Below are positions 56,109 through 64,000 of a stretch of 64,000 bases of DNA, piece after piece. The translations under genes and the position numbers were made by a program. The notes beneath the pieces were generated by a model. It searched no databases and had not been told where the DNA came from. It saw nothing but the letters and a program-made list of their open reading frames with translations. This DNA comes from Limnohabitans sp. 15K. GTDB taxonomy: Bacteria > Pseudomonadota > Gammaproteobacteria > Burkholderiales > Burkholderiaceae_C. The DNA lies in assembly GCF_002778285.1 (NCBI RefSeq), contig NZ_NESM01000003.1:248001-312000 (forward strand). The letters run 5' to 3'. Position 1 is the first letter of the stretch. Every line of letters starts with the position of its first letter.

Positions 56109-56443
56109 ACACCATGACTTATAAAAACTATTTGGCCCGCATCGAGTTTGATGAGCGGGACAACATTTTTGTGGGCCGCGTTTTGGGTCTGCGCTGCATC
56201 ATCGGATTTCATGGTGAAACAGTGTCAGAGCTTCGGCATGAGTTTGAAGTGGCCATTGATGATTTTTTGGACGACTGCAAGGCTCAAGGCATCCCACCCG
56301 AAAAACCAGCCTCAGGCAAGCTCATGCTACGTGTGCCGCCTGAAACCCATGGTGCTGCTTTGGTGGCGGCACAAGCCGCCGGAAAGAGTTTGAATCAGTG
56401 GGCGACCGAGGTTCTGCAATCTGCAGCGAGCTCCGCTGCATGA
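56105..56443 (+). CDS. hicB: HicB-family antitoxin
   Basis: A 112-residue antitoxin. The N-terminal partial RNase H-like HicB domain (YLARIEFDERDNIFVGRVLGL) is followed by a ribbon-helix-helix DNA-binding C-terminus (KLMLRVPPETHGAAL...SLNQWATEVL). It neutralises HicA and represses the operon. Its stop overlaps the possible start of the next gene at 56440. Confidence 0.92.
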   Translation: MNTMTYKNYLARIEFDERDNIFVGRVLGLRCIIGFHGETVSELRHEFEVAIDDFLDDCKAQGIPPEKPASGKLMLRVPPETHGAALVAAQAAGKSLNQWATEVLQSAASSAA

Positions 56444-56460
56444 ATAAGGAAGCCATCGTC

Positions 56461-56676
56461 ATGACAATTCCTGAAAAACCCAAAGGCCCCGCGTCTTATT
56501 TCCCTTCCATCGAAAAGAAGTACGGCCAACCGATTGGGCATTGGCTTGACTTGCTCAAGTCGTGCGATGGCATGAAACACATGGAGATGGTGGCCTGGCT
56601 CAAGACCGAGCACGGCATGGGTCATGGTCATGCCAATGCCGTCGTGGCTTACTGGCGGGCCTCTCAAACCGCATAA
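56461..56676 (+). CDS. DUF4287-domain small protein
   Basis: A 71-residue protein (85 if ATG 56440 is used instead) with the DUF4287 pattern: ASYFPSIEKKYGQPIGHWLDLL and VAWLKTEHGMGHGHANAVVAYW. AAGGA precedes ATG 56461. The family is of unknown function, found alone or fused to other small domains. It directly follows hicAB and may be in the same transcript. Confidence 0.8.
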   Translation: MTIPEKPKGPASYFPSIEKKYGQPIGHWLDLLKSCDGMKHMEMVAWLKTEHGMGHGHANAVVAYWRASQTA

Positions 56677-56728
56677 GGATGCACAAGACTGTTCAGTCAA
56701 TTCAACCCAAGCTCTCAAGGAGATGCAG

Positions 56729-57118
56729 ATGACGACACAAGGTTTCGTGGTCACCCACGCCAAGGACGCGCAGTTTGAAAAGGGGCTACGCTCATTTTTT
56801 GAGTACCGTGATCTCGGCATGAAAGATGCCACCCAGGGCAGGGTGACGGCCAGCGTCATTCGCGCCGCTGGCGGCAAGGAATTTTCGAGTCAGCCGCACC
56901 TGCACCACACCGAGTTTCAGCTGGTCTATGTACTCAAAGGTTGGATCGAGTTTGAGTACGAAGGGCAGGGCGTTGTGCGCATGGAGGCCGGCTCTTGTGT
57001 GCACCAACCGCCTGGCATTCGCCACCGGGAACTGGGGCACAGCGACGATGTGGAGTTGCTTGAAGTCGTTTTGCCCGCAGACTTCAAGACCGAGACGGTA
57101 AATAACGTCAACCCCTGA
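56729..57118 (+). CDS. Cupin-domain protein
   Basis: A 129-residue single cupin. Motif 1 is PHLHHTEFQLVYVLKGWIEFEYEG and motif 2 PPGIRHRELGHSDDVELLEV, with His ligands for a metal. The role is unknown; small cupins act as isomerases, dioxygenases or sensors. ATG 56729 follows AAGGAG. Confidence 0.88.
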   Translation: MTTQGFVVTHAKDAQFEKGLRSFFEYRDLGMKDATQGRVTASVIRAAGGKEFSSQPHLHHTEFQLVYVLKGWIEFEYEGQGVVRMEAGSCVHQPPGIRHRELGHSDDVELLEVVLPADFKTETVNNVNP

Positions 57119-57147
57119 CCCTTGCACCATCACCTGAAGGCTTTTGG

Positions 57148-58104
57148 ATGTTCCGCAGTTTTTTTCTATCACGCCGTTGGGCTTTGTGGGCTTGGGGTGG
57201 TTTATTGGTCTTGGTCGCGCTGGTGTTCATCACGGTGCAGCAGACCGTCAAGCTCAACAGTTGGTACGGCGAGTTTTACGATTTGCTGCAAAAGCCCGAG
57301 CAGGCCGGGGGCCTAGAGAAGTTTTGGGGCTTCATGGTTCAGTTTGCGTGGATCGCGTTTCCCTACATGGTGCTGCGCAGTGTGGAAACTTATTTGGCCT
57401 CACATTACGCTTTTCGCTGGCGGCAGGCCATGACCGAGGGTTATTTGCCGCGTTGGCAAAAGACCAGCGAGACGATTGAAGGGGCTTCGCAGCGCATTCA
57501 AGAAGATTGCATGCGCTTTGCCCGCCAGACCGAAAACCTGGGTCTGGGTCTGGTGCGTGCGGTGCTCACACTGGTGTCTTTCATTCCGATTTTGTGGGCC
57601 TTGTCCAAGGGCATGGCCATTGCCTGGCTGCAGTTTGAGGGCTCGCTTTTCTGGGTGGCTTTGACCACTGCGGTGGGTGGCACCCTCTTGTCGTGGTTTG
57701 TGGGCATTCGCCTGCCTGGTCTGGAATACAACAACCAGAGAACCGAAGCCGCTTTGCGTAAGGATTTGGTTTACGCCGAAGACGACCGTAGTCGCATGGA
57801 TTTACCCACCGTGTTGAATTTGTTCACCGGGGTGCGTTTGAACAACTTCCGTTTGTTCAACCACTACGCTTACTTCCATTTGTGGAGCAATTTCTACAGC
57901 CAGACGATGGTGATTTTTCCCTACCTGCTGATGGGGCCATCTCTGTTCACGGGCTTGATCACGCTGGGCGTGATCCAACAGGTGAGCAATGCGTTTGGCA
58001 AGGTGAATGAGGCGTTCTCTTACCTGATCGAGCGCTGGACCGACATCACTGAGCTGCGGTCGATTTACAAGCGTTTGACCGAGTTTGAAAAAGGCTTGGT
58101 TTGA
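57148..58104 (+). CDS. SbmA/BacA-like membrane protein
   Basis: A 318-residue inner-membrane protein of the SbmA/BacA family with six to seven hydrophobic segments, VKLNSWYGEFYDLLQKPE near the start, and EAFSYLIERWTDITELRSIYKRL near the end. Family members import peptides such as bleomycin and microcins using the proton gradient. It is shorter than E. coli SbmA (about 400), so the N-terminal part is reduced. Confidence 0.85.
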   Translation: MFRSFFLSRRWALWAWGGLLVLVALVFITVQQTVKLNSWYGEFYDLLQKPEQAGGLEKFWGFMVQFAWIAFPYMVLRSVETYLASHYAFRWRQAMTEGYLPRWQKTSETIEGASQRIQEDCMRFARQTENLGLGLVRAVLTLVSFIPILWALSKGMAIAWLQFEGSLFWVALTTAVGGTLLSWFVGIRLPGLEYNNQRTEAALRKDLVYAEDDRSRMDLPTVLNLFTGVRLNNFRLFNHYAYFHLWSNFYSQTMVIFPYLLMGPSLFTGLITLGVIQQVSNAFGKVNEAFSYLIERWTDITELRSIYKRLTEFEKGLV

Positions 58105-58138
58105 TCGTTGGCAAAATGGCCGACAGTTAGGAGAACCT

Positions 58139-58582
58139 ATGCCCCACACCGTTACATTTCAGCGCGTCTTTCGCGCACCCGCTGAACGTGTTTTTCGCGC
58201 TTTCATCGACCCCGATGCGATGGCCAAGTGGTTGCCGCCCCATGGGTTCACGGGCCGCGTGCATGAGATGGACGCCCGTTTGGGCGGCGTCTACAAGATG
58301 TCATTCACCAACTTGAGCAATGGTCAATCGCACAGCTTTGGGGGCAAGTTTTTGGAATTTCGCCCCGCTGAGTTGCTGAGCCACACCGACCGTTTTGATG
58401 CCACCGATTTGCCGGGCGAGATGGTCACCACCATCCGGTTTCAAACGGTCTCGGTGGGCACCGAGTTGAACATCGAGCAAGCGGGCATTCCCGATCCGAT
58501 TCCGGCTGAGGCCTGTTGTCTGGGCTGGCAAGAGTCGCTGCAATTGCTGGCGCTGCTGGTCGAGGCGGAAATCCCCGCTTGA
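58139..58582 (+). CDS. AHSA1/SRPBCC-domain protein
   Basis: A 147-residue START-like (SRPBCC/AHSA1) domain: VFRAPAERVFRAFIDPDAMAKWLPP, a central EFRPAELLSHTDRF and closing helix GWQESLQLLALLVEAEIP. Such domains bind hydrophobic ligands or assist chaperones; the role here is unknown. ATG 58139 follows TTAGGAGAACC. Confidence 0.88.
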   Translation: MPHTVTFQRVFRAPAERVFRAFIDPDAMAKWLPPHGFTGRVHEMDARLGGVYKMSFTNLSNGQSHSFGGKFLEFRPAELLSHTDRFDATDLPGEMVTTIRFQTVSVGTELNIEQAGIPDPIPAEACCLGWQESLQLLALLVEAEIPA

Positions 58583-58588
58583 TGGGTT

Positions 58589-60274
58589 TCAGATGGCAGC
58601 TGCGCCCATGTCGTCTGGCAGCGGGTCGAGCGCCTTGAGTGCTTGCAGCGCTTCGGCATCGGTGCGGTACATCTTGAGAAACGGCCCCTCGTTGAGTTCA
58701 CCAGCACGGCGCAAAGCGCTTTCAACGGGCAACTTGATACCACTGATGTAAAGGGTGATCCCCCGTTGGGCCAATTGGCGGTGCAGTTGTCCAAATGTCT
58801 CCACGCCTGTGGCATCCACCCGATTGATGGGTTGTGCAAACAGGCCAACATGCTTCGTGTCGGGGTGACGCGCCAAGTGATCGGTGATGGCCCGCTCAAA
58901 GTCGCTGGCGGCGGCAAAATCCAATTCAGCATCCATGCGCATCGCATACAGGTGTTGCGCCAATGGCGGCAATTTCCACAAGTGGCGATCACGCAAACTG
59001 CCATCGGCATGCAGGCCCACTTCGATGATGCGCGGGTGCAAGCGGGTGTGCAAAAAGTGGCTCAAGCCCACCAACACGCCGGTCATCACGCCCCAGTAAA
59101 TACGCGGTGCGGTGGCCAGCGTGATGGCAAACGTGATGCCTGCGGTCAGGGTTTCAATGCGATCGATGCGCCAGAGTTTCAGGAATTGCCGGGGTTGGAA
59201 CAGGTTCAGCACGGCCACAATGACGGCGGCTGCCATGACCGAGCGCGGCACGTATTGCAACGCAGGCATGAGGATCAGCAAAGCCAGCAGCACAAAGCCG
59301 ACCGAGGCCACCACCGCCCAACCAGACCGCGCGCCTGAATACAGCATGAGCGCTGAGCGAGAGAATGAAGTGCTGGTGGGAAAGCTGCCCGAAAACGCTG
59401 AAGCCAGTTTGGCCAACCCTTGGCTAAACAGTTCGGTGCTGTCATCCCAGCGTTTGCCGTCGCGTTGGCATTCGATGCGGGCACTGGATGCGGTTTCCAG
59501 AAAGCTCACCAAGGCAATCACCATGGCGGGCACCCACAGTTGGTTGAGGGTGTCCAAACCTGGCCAGTGAGGCCAGTAAAAGTCGGGCAAGCCCGAAGGC
59601 AGCAGGCCAACAATCTCACCGTGGTCTGCATACCCCGTGGCGTAGCCTACAGCCGAGGCGACGCCCATCACCAGCATGATGCTGGGCCAGCGGGGTTTGA
59701 TTTGGCGCAGCACCAAGAGCGCGCCCAAACTGACCAAACCAAACAAGGCTGGCCAGTTGGTGAGCCATGTGGACCAAGTGCTCGGGTCCCAGCTCCAGGC
59801 CTTGACGCCCAGCAAAGCGGGCACTTGTGAAGCCATGATCAGCAAAGAGGCTGCTTGGGTAAAACCCATCATGACGGGGGCACTGACCAGGTTGATGAGC
59901 CAGCCGTAGTGGCCCAAACCCAGCAGCAGCTGGATGGCACCCGACAACAGTGACAGCCACACCGCCAGTGCGACCCATTCGGGTGAACCGGGCTCGGCCA
60001 TGCCGGTCAGCGATGCCCCAATCAACACACAAGTCAGCGCAGCCGGGCCAACCGACAAGCGGGTGGCGCTGCCAAACAACACGGCCAGAAGGGCCGGAAT
60101 CAGGCAGGCGTAAAGCCCTGTGACCAATGGCATGCCTGCCAGGCCCGCGTAGGCCACGGCTTGCGGCACCATGACCAAGGCCACGGTCAAACCCGCCAGC
60201 ATTTCGGTGCGGGCCAGCGGAGCTGTCAGTTGGGGCCACTCACGAAAAGTGAGGAATCGATCTATATAAGCCAT
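58589..60274 (-). CDS. SulP/SLC26 anion permease with STAS domain (second copy)
   Basis: A 561-residue permease with the SulP signature VPQAVAYAGLAGMPLVTGLYACL, about eleven hydrophobic segments and a C-terminal STAS domain (about 430-545; VGLFAQPINRVDATGVETFGQL). ATG 60272-60274 (MAYIDRF) is chosen. It is only 23 bases downstream of a sulfatase gene, so sulfate released from esters, or the ester itself, is a plausible substrate. Sequence differs clearly from the SulP at 13692. Confidence 0.87.
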   Translation of the reverse strand: MAYIDRFLTFREWPQLTAPLARTEMLAGLTVALVMVPQAVAYAGLAGMPLVTGLYACLIPALLAVLFGSATRLSVGPAALTCVLIGASLTGMAEPGSPEWVALAVWLSLLSGAIQLLLGLGHYGWLINLVSAPVMMGFTQAASLLIMASQVPALLGVKAWSWDPSTWSTWLTNWPALFGLVSLGALLVLRQIKPRWPSIMLVMGVASAVGYATGYADHGEIVGLLPSGLPDFYWPHWPGLDTLNQLWVPAMVIALVSFLETASSARIECQRDGKRWDDSTELFSQGLAKLASAFSGSFPTSTSFSRSALMLYSGARSGWAVVASVGFVLLALLILMPALQYVPRSVMAAAVIVAVLNLFQPRQFLKLWRIDRIETLTAGITFAITLATAPRIYWGVMTGVLVGLSHFLHTRLHPRIIEVGLHADGSLRDRHLWKLPPLAQHLYAMRMDAELDFAAASDFERAITDHLARHPDTKHVGLFAQPINRVDATGVETFGQLHRQLAQRGITLYISGIKLPVESALRRAGELNEGPFLKMYRTDAEALQALKALDPLPDDMGAAAI

Positions 60275-60297
60275 GCTCGATCTTAGCCGCCGCCACT

Positions 60298-61629
60298 TCA
60301 ACGCTGCGGCATGTCCTTGACCGAGTAACCCAAACTGACCGTGGCGTCTTCGGGGATGGCGGGCACGGTGGCGTCCCAGTTTTCCCACGCAGAGCGCATG
60401 GCTTGCAAGCGCTCCGGCTGCCGTCCGCCCAGGTTGGCACGTTCGCGCTCATCTGCCGGGATGTTGAACAGGTAGTCGTTACCGTCCACCCGCAGGTATT
60501 TGTAGTCGCCCATGCGCAGGGCGCGTTGGCCCCGGTGGTTCATGCGCCAGTACAGCGGGCGCTCAAACTGGTGCTTGGCGTCGCGGAGCACGGGGGCGAG
60601 CGACACGCCGTCAAACGGGTGCTCAGCATCGGCCTGTGCACCTGCCAACTCGACCATGGTGGCCGACCAGTCCATGGTCATGCAATGCTGGGCGGATGTG
60701 CCGCCCGGCGCGACAACAGCAGGCCAGTGGGCGATCCACGGCACGCGGATGCCGCCTTCGGTCAGGTCCATCTTGCCACCTACCAGCGGCCAGTTGTCGG
60801 AAAAGCGTTCGCCGCCGTTGTCGCTGGTGAAAACGATCAGGGTGTTGTCGAGTTGGCCTGTCTTTTTGAGCGCGTCCACCACCCAGCCAATGCCTTCGTC
60901 CATGTGGTGGATCATGCGATGGTAGGTGTGGATGTTGCCGCCGTGCAGGTGGAACAAGTTGTCTTTGACTTCAGCCGCCAGCGCATGGTCTTCGCGGGTT
61001 TCCCAGGGCCAGTGGGGTGCGGTGTAGTGCAGGCTCAAAAAGAAGGGTGTGCCCTGCGCAGCGCCCGGGGCCATGCGTTCCACAAAATCGACCGCTTTGT
61101 GCGAGATCAAGTCGGTCAGGTAGCCGTCTTCGTGTTTTTCTTCTTCGTTGGTGTACAGGTCGTGCGTGCCGTTGTTGCTGGCGTGGGTGAAATAGTCCAC
61201 CCCGCCTGACATGGGCCCAAAGAACTCTTCGTAGCCTGACTTGATCGGGCTGAAATGGGGCGGGTAGCCCAAATGCCATTTGCCGATCAAGCCCGTGCGG
61301 TAGCCACTCGCCTTGAGCAGCGAGGGCAGCGTGGGGTGCTCAGGCGGCAGGCCCAGAATAGTGCTGCCTTTGCTCTTGCTGTTGATGGGCTCTTCCCCAC
61401 CGCCGCGCAGGCGGTATTGGTAGCGGACGGTCATGAGGGCAAAACGGGTGGGCGAGCACACGGGCGAGTTGGCATAACCCTGTGTGAACTTGAGACCCGC
61501 AGCGGCGAGCTGGTCGAGCACGGGCGAGACCTTGCCGAACTTCGCGTCGCGACCGCCGTAACAACCGAGGTCGGCAAAGCCGAGGTCGTCGGCCACGATG
61601 AAGATGATGTTGGGGCGTGGGGTTGTCAT
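60298..61629 (-). CDS. Arylsulfatase-type sulfatase
   Basis: A 443-residue type I sulfatase with C58-S-P-T-R62, the CxPxR sequence whose cysteine is turned into formylglycine. Metal ligands are D14-D15 (VADDLGF) and the DNGG pair, and GLIGKWHLG is the second signature. No signal peptide is seen, so it may act in the cytoplasm. A formylglycine-generating enzyme is not in the window. It is in a minus-strand operon with two Bug receptors and a SulP permease. Confidence 0.92.
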   Translation of the reverse strand: MTTPRPNIIFIVADDLGFADLGCYGGRDAKFGKVSPVLDQLAAAGLKFTQGYANSPVCSPTRFALMTVRYQYRLRGGGEEPINSKSKGSTILGLPPEHPTLPSLLKASGYRTGLIGKWHLGYPPHFSPIKSGYEEFFGPMSGGVDYFTHASNNGTHDLYTNEEEKHEDGYLTDLISHKAVDFVERMAPGAAQGTPFFLSLHYTAPHWPWETREDHALAAEVKDNLFHLHGGNIHTYHRMIHHMDEGIGWVVDALKKTGQLDNTLIVFTSDNGGERFSDNWPLVGGKMDLTEGGIRVPWIAHWPAVVAPGGTSAQHCMTMDWSATMVELAGAQADAEHPFDGVSLAPVLRDAKHQFERPLYWRMNHRGQRALRMGDYKYLRVDGNDYLFNIPADERERANLGGRQPERLQAMRSAWENWDATVPAIPEDATVSLGYSVKDMPQR

Positions 61630-61635
61630 GAGAGG

Positions 61636-62607
61636 TCAGTCAACTTTCATGCCTGTGGCGCGGATCACGCGGCCATAGCTGTCCGAGAGTTTGCTCAGTC
61701 GCGCGGCCGCTGCACTGCCGGTCAGGCCTTCGTAGGCCATGTCCAAATCGTTCAGTCGGGTTTGCAGCTCGGGTTTGGCCATGGCATCGGTGATGGCTTT
61801 GGCCATGGTTTGCATCAGAGGCTCGGGGGTGTTGGCAGGGGCCATGACCACGTAAAGCACTTCGCTTTCCAGATCCTTGAAACCGGCTTCGGCCATGGTG
61901 GGGACATCCGGGGCCAAGCGTGAGCGTTTGCGGCTGGTGACGGCCAGCGCCGTGACTTTCCCGCCTTTGACTTGCGGCAGCATGCCGGGCGTTGCCAGGG
62001 TGCCGCCGTCCACTTCGCCCGACACCACGGCCATCACTGCGGGCGAGTTGCCTCGGTAAGGCACATGGACCAAGCGCGTGCTGGCAGACACATTGCTGAT
62101 GTTGACCCACAAATGCCCGGGCGAACCATTGCCACCCGAGCTGAAGTTCAAGCTTCGGTCACGGGCTGCTTGCATGAAGTCTTTCACGTTTTTGATGCCG
62201 GTACTTGGATGCACACCCAAGAGCAAGCCGGAACTGGAGAGCACCACCAGTGGCTTGAGGTCGGCCTCTTTAAAAGGCATGGTTTTGTAAATATGCGGGT
62301 TGATGGTGTGGGTGGTGTCGATGCCCCACAGCAGGCTGTAACCATCGGCTGCTGATTTGGCCACTTGGTCTGCACCCACATTGCCTGCAGCGCCGGGTTT
62401 GTTTTCGACCACAAAGGGCTGGTTGAACTGCTTTTGCAGCACATCACCCACCGCGCGGGCCAAAATATCAGAAGGGCCTCCCGGCGGGAAGCTGTTGACA
62501 AACTTGACGGGTTTACTGGGCCAAGGGGCATTTTGGGCGATGGCGCAGGTGCCCACCAGCAGGGCCAAACTGCCCATCAAACAAGCGCGACGAAATGACT
62601 TTTGCAT
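61636..62607 (-). CDS. Bug/TctC-family solute receptor
   Basis: A 323-residue periplasmic receptor with signal peptide (ACLMGSLALLVGTCAIAQ) and Bug strings (WPSKPVKFVNSFPPGGPSDILAR, NKPGAAGNVGADQVAKS, SGGNGSPGHLWVNIS, VPYRGNSPAVMAVVSGEVD). It starts 27 bases behind another Bug gene and ends 6 bases before the sulfatase start, so the ligand could be a sulfated organic acid; this is inferred from position only. Confidence 0.9.
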   Translation of the reverse strand: MQKSFRRACLMGSLALLVGTCAIAQNAPWPSKPVKFVNSFPPGGPSDILARAVGDVLQKQFNQPFVVENKPGAAGNVGADQVAKSAADGYSLLWGIDTTHTINPHIYKTMPFKEADLKPLVVLSSSGLLLGVHPSTGIKNVKDFMQAARDRSLNFSSGGNGSPGHLWVNISNVSASTRLVHVPYRGNSPAVMAVVSGEVDGGTLATPGMLPQVKGGKVTALAVTSRKRSRLAPDVPTMAEAGFKDLESEVLYVVMAPANTPEPLMQTMAKAITDAMAKPELQTRLNDLDMAYEGLTGSAAAARLSKLSDSYGRVIRATGMKVD

Positions 62608-62634
62608 GGGTTTATCCTTGTCTGCTCAATGTTT

Positions 62635-63612
62635 TCAGTCCAATTGCACGCCTGTGGCTTTGATGGGTTTTTCCCATCGGTTGAGGTCGGCTTTCTGTGC
62701 TGCCGCCAGATCGGCTGAGTTCGAGCCAATGGGTTCAAGGCCCAATTTGAGCATCTTGTCTTTCATGGCCGGGTCGCGTGCGATCTTCATCATGGCTTTC
62801 TCCAGGCGGCCAAGGGCATCGCCTTTCAGGCCTGCGGGGCCGTACATGGCGAACCAAGCCGTGGCCTCCATGTTGATGCCCGACTCTTTGAGCGTGGGCA
62901 CTTCCGGCACTTGCGAATCGCGCTGGCTGCCGGTCACGGCAATGATGCGTGCTTTGCCTGCACGGTGCATTTCGGCGGTTTCCGACACCACGTCAAACTT
63001 GTAGCCGATGTGGCCGCCCAGCAAGGCGTTGTTGGCCGGCGCACCGCCCTGGAAAGGCACATGGTTCAGGCTGATGCCTGCAGACTGCTCCATTAAGACG
63101 CCCATGAAGTGGGGCAAGGTGCCCGCGCCGGGCGTGCCATAGCTGGCATTGCCGGGATCGCTCTTGGCTTTGGCCACCATCTCGGCCACGTTTTTTACGT
63201 TGCTGGCGGGGCCGGAGACCACGCCAAACTGAAAGCGGGCAATTTGAGAGACCGGGGTGAAGTCTTTCACCGCGTCGTAGTCGAGCTTTTTGTAGACATG
63301 GGGAAACAGCACCATGGGGCCACTGGGCAACACGATCACGGTCTGGCCATCGGGTTTGGCTGCTTTGACGATGTTCAGCGCAATGCGCCCGCCTGCGCCA
63401 GGTTTGTTGTCGACGATGATGGTGCCAAAGTCATCGCGCAGCGCATCGGCCACCATGCGGGCCAAAACGTCGGCCGAGCCGCCGGGCGGAAAGCCCACCA
63501 CTATTCGCAGAGGCGGTTTTTCTTGTGCCTGCAGGCTGGGCGAGAGTGCGGCCAGGCACAGCGCGATGGCGCCCAAGGTCCGGCGGGTGAGGGGGATGCG
63601 CAATGGCTGCAT
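62635..63612 (-). CDS. Bug/TctC-family solute receptor
   Basis: A 325-residue periplasmic receptor with signal peptide (LGAIALCLAALSPSLQAQ) and family strings (LRIVVGFPPGGSADVLARM, NKPGAGGRIALNIVKAAKPD, YGTPGAGTLPHFMG, VPFQGGAPANNALLGGHI). It is the first gene of the Bug-Bug-sulfatase-SulP operon; an AGGAG ribosome site precedes ATG 63612. It is clearly a paralogue of its neighbour, but well diverged. Confidence 0.9.
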   Translation of the reverse strand: MQPLRIPLTRRTLGAIALCLAALSPSLQAQEKPPLRIVVGFPPGGSADVLARMVADALRDDFGTIIVDNKPGAGGRIALNIVKAAKPDGQTVIVLPSGPMVLFPHVYKKLDYDAVKDFTPVSQIARFQFGVVSGPASNVKNVAEMVAKAKSDPGNASYGTPGAGTLPHFMGVLMEQSAGISLNHVPFQGGAPANNALLGGHIGYKFDVVSETAEMHRAGKARIIAVTGSQRDSQVPEVPTLKESGINMEATAWFAMYGPAGLKGDALGRLEKAMMKIARDPAMKDKMLKLGLEPIGSNSADLAAAQKADLNRWEKPIKATGVQLD

Positions 63613-63784
63613 GAAAGTCTCCTTTTTTGCGGGGCGGCATGTCCCCGAATTAATTCATTGGTTCGCCACTGAATGTAGCGCCTTCGACGAGAATGATCTT
63701 CACGAATTCCTCCCTGAAAACCCTGATGTTTTTGAATTGTTCTTTTCGTTCGGCGAGGCCAGGCCCGTGTCTGATGGCATCCGC

Positions 63785-64000
63785 ATGAGGAAGGCGGCCC
63801 CATGTCTGGCGGCGATGGCTTGTTGCTTGTCTTTGGGCGTGCAAGCGGCCGAATCTTGGACAGGCTGGGTCAGCTGGGTCATGGATGGCGACACGGTTTT
63901 GCTGGTACGCGAAGGCCAACACGAGCCGGTCAAGCTGCGCATCGAAGGCATTGACGCGCCCGAGACCTGCCAGCCCGGTGGGACCGAAGCGCGCGACGCG
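63785..64000 (+). CDS. Thermonuclease (SNase)-like exported nuclease, 5' part only
   Basis: Seventy-two codons are visible before the window ends. A signal peptide (MRKAAPCLAAMACCLSLGVQAAE) is followed by the SNase start WVMDGDTVLLV and RIEGIDAPETCQPGG, which hold the calcium-binding Asp and the first active-site Arg region. It should be an exported nuclease. ATG 63785 is preferred over GTG 63767, as it sits directly before the signal peptide. The 172 bases between it and the divergent Bug gene show nothing else. Confidence 0.85.
   Translation, partial: MRKAAPCLAAMACCLSLGVQAAESWTGWVSWVMDGDTVLLVREGQHEPVKLRIEGIDAPETCQPGGTEARDA

Noticed and set aside
63650..63951. Minus-strand open frames at the right end
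   Set aside because: They overlap the signal peptide and SNase motif of the plus-strand thermonuclease start and carry no motif.

Overview
The window looks like a chromosome segment of a betaproteobacterium of the order Burkholderiales, most like a freshwater Comamonadaceae member (Limnohabitans/Rhodoferax type). This is inferred from the moderately high GC, the pilB-pilC-pilD-coaE block, several Bug-type (TctC) solute receptors, the hemA-prfA-prmC-grxD operon, the ubiE/ubiJ/ubiB cluster and the general protein character. Genes are packed tightly with many ATGA overlaps. No gene-free stretch exceeds about 300 bases.

Layout. 1-3538 (minus): type IV pilus assembly genes pilB (an unusually short form), pilC, pilD and the start of coaE. 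3713-8536: a secreted protein of unknown role, a divergent ferric-iron-type ABC ATPase/permease pair, and a voltage-gated-type K+ channel. 8662-15422: a compact sulfide/persulfide locus with flavocytochrome c sulfide dehydrogenase (fccAB), a single-chain SoxY-SoxZ fusion, a c-type cytochrome, a persulfide-dioxygenase-like hydrolase divergent from its BigR/SqrR-type repressor, two YeeE/PmpAB-type half transporters and a SulP permease. Together these suggest oxidation of sulfide to thiol-bound sulfur, detoxification of persulfide, and movement of sulfur anions.

15441-19572: a 4.1 kb AT-richer element inserted in tRNA-Arg(CCU), flanked by a perfect 38-bp direct repeat made of the tRNA 3' half. 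It carries a tyrosine integrase, a roughly 400-residue protein with motifs resembling a single-subunit (family A/T7-like) polymerase palm, a small XRE repressor with a palindromic operator, and two small exported proteins of unknown function. This is the best candidate in the window for an undescribed system.

19610-27553: a MoxR/VWA chaperone-type operon, cytochrome c4 (with an FNR-type box over its promoter), and hemA-prfA-prmC-grxD. 27594-33537: a Bug receptor and an ugpBAEC-ugpQ operon for glycerol-3-phosphate or glycerophosphodiester uptake. 33810-46605: a giant FAD/Fe-S oxidoreductase, a ubiquinone biosynthesis group (ubiE, ubiJ, ubiB), a sodium symporter, and fmdB-DUF502-aspS. 46822-54840: a glycine-rich RRM protein, katG with a ten-codon leader ORF, a lytic transglycosylase, an isolated ABC ATPase, nudB, an EEP nuclease, clsB, folE and a BLUF blue-light sensor. 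54878-58582: DUF429, a HicAB toxin-antitoxin pair with small accessory genes, an SbmA/BacA-like protein and an AHSA1 protein. 58589-63612 (minus): two Bug receptors, a sulfatase and a second SulP permease, probably one operon for sulfated compounds. The window ends inside a thermonuclease-like gene.

Two GTAG-headed REP-like palindromes are visible, at 5887-5920 and 54844-54875. All functional names come from reading motifs by eye; no database search was possible.
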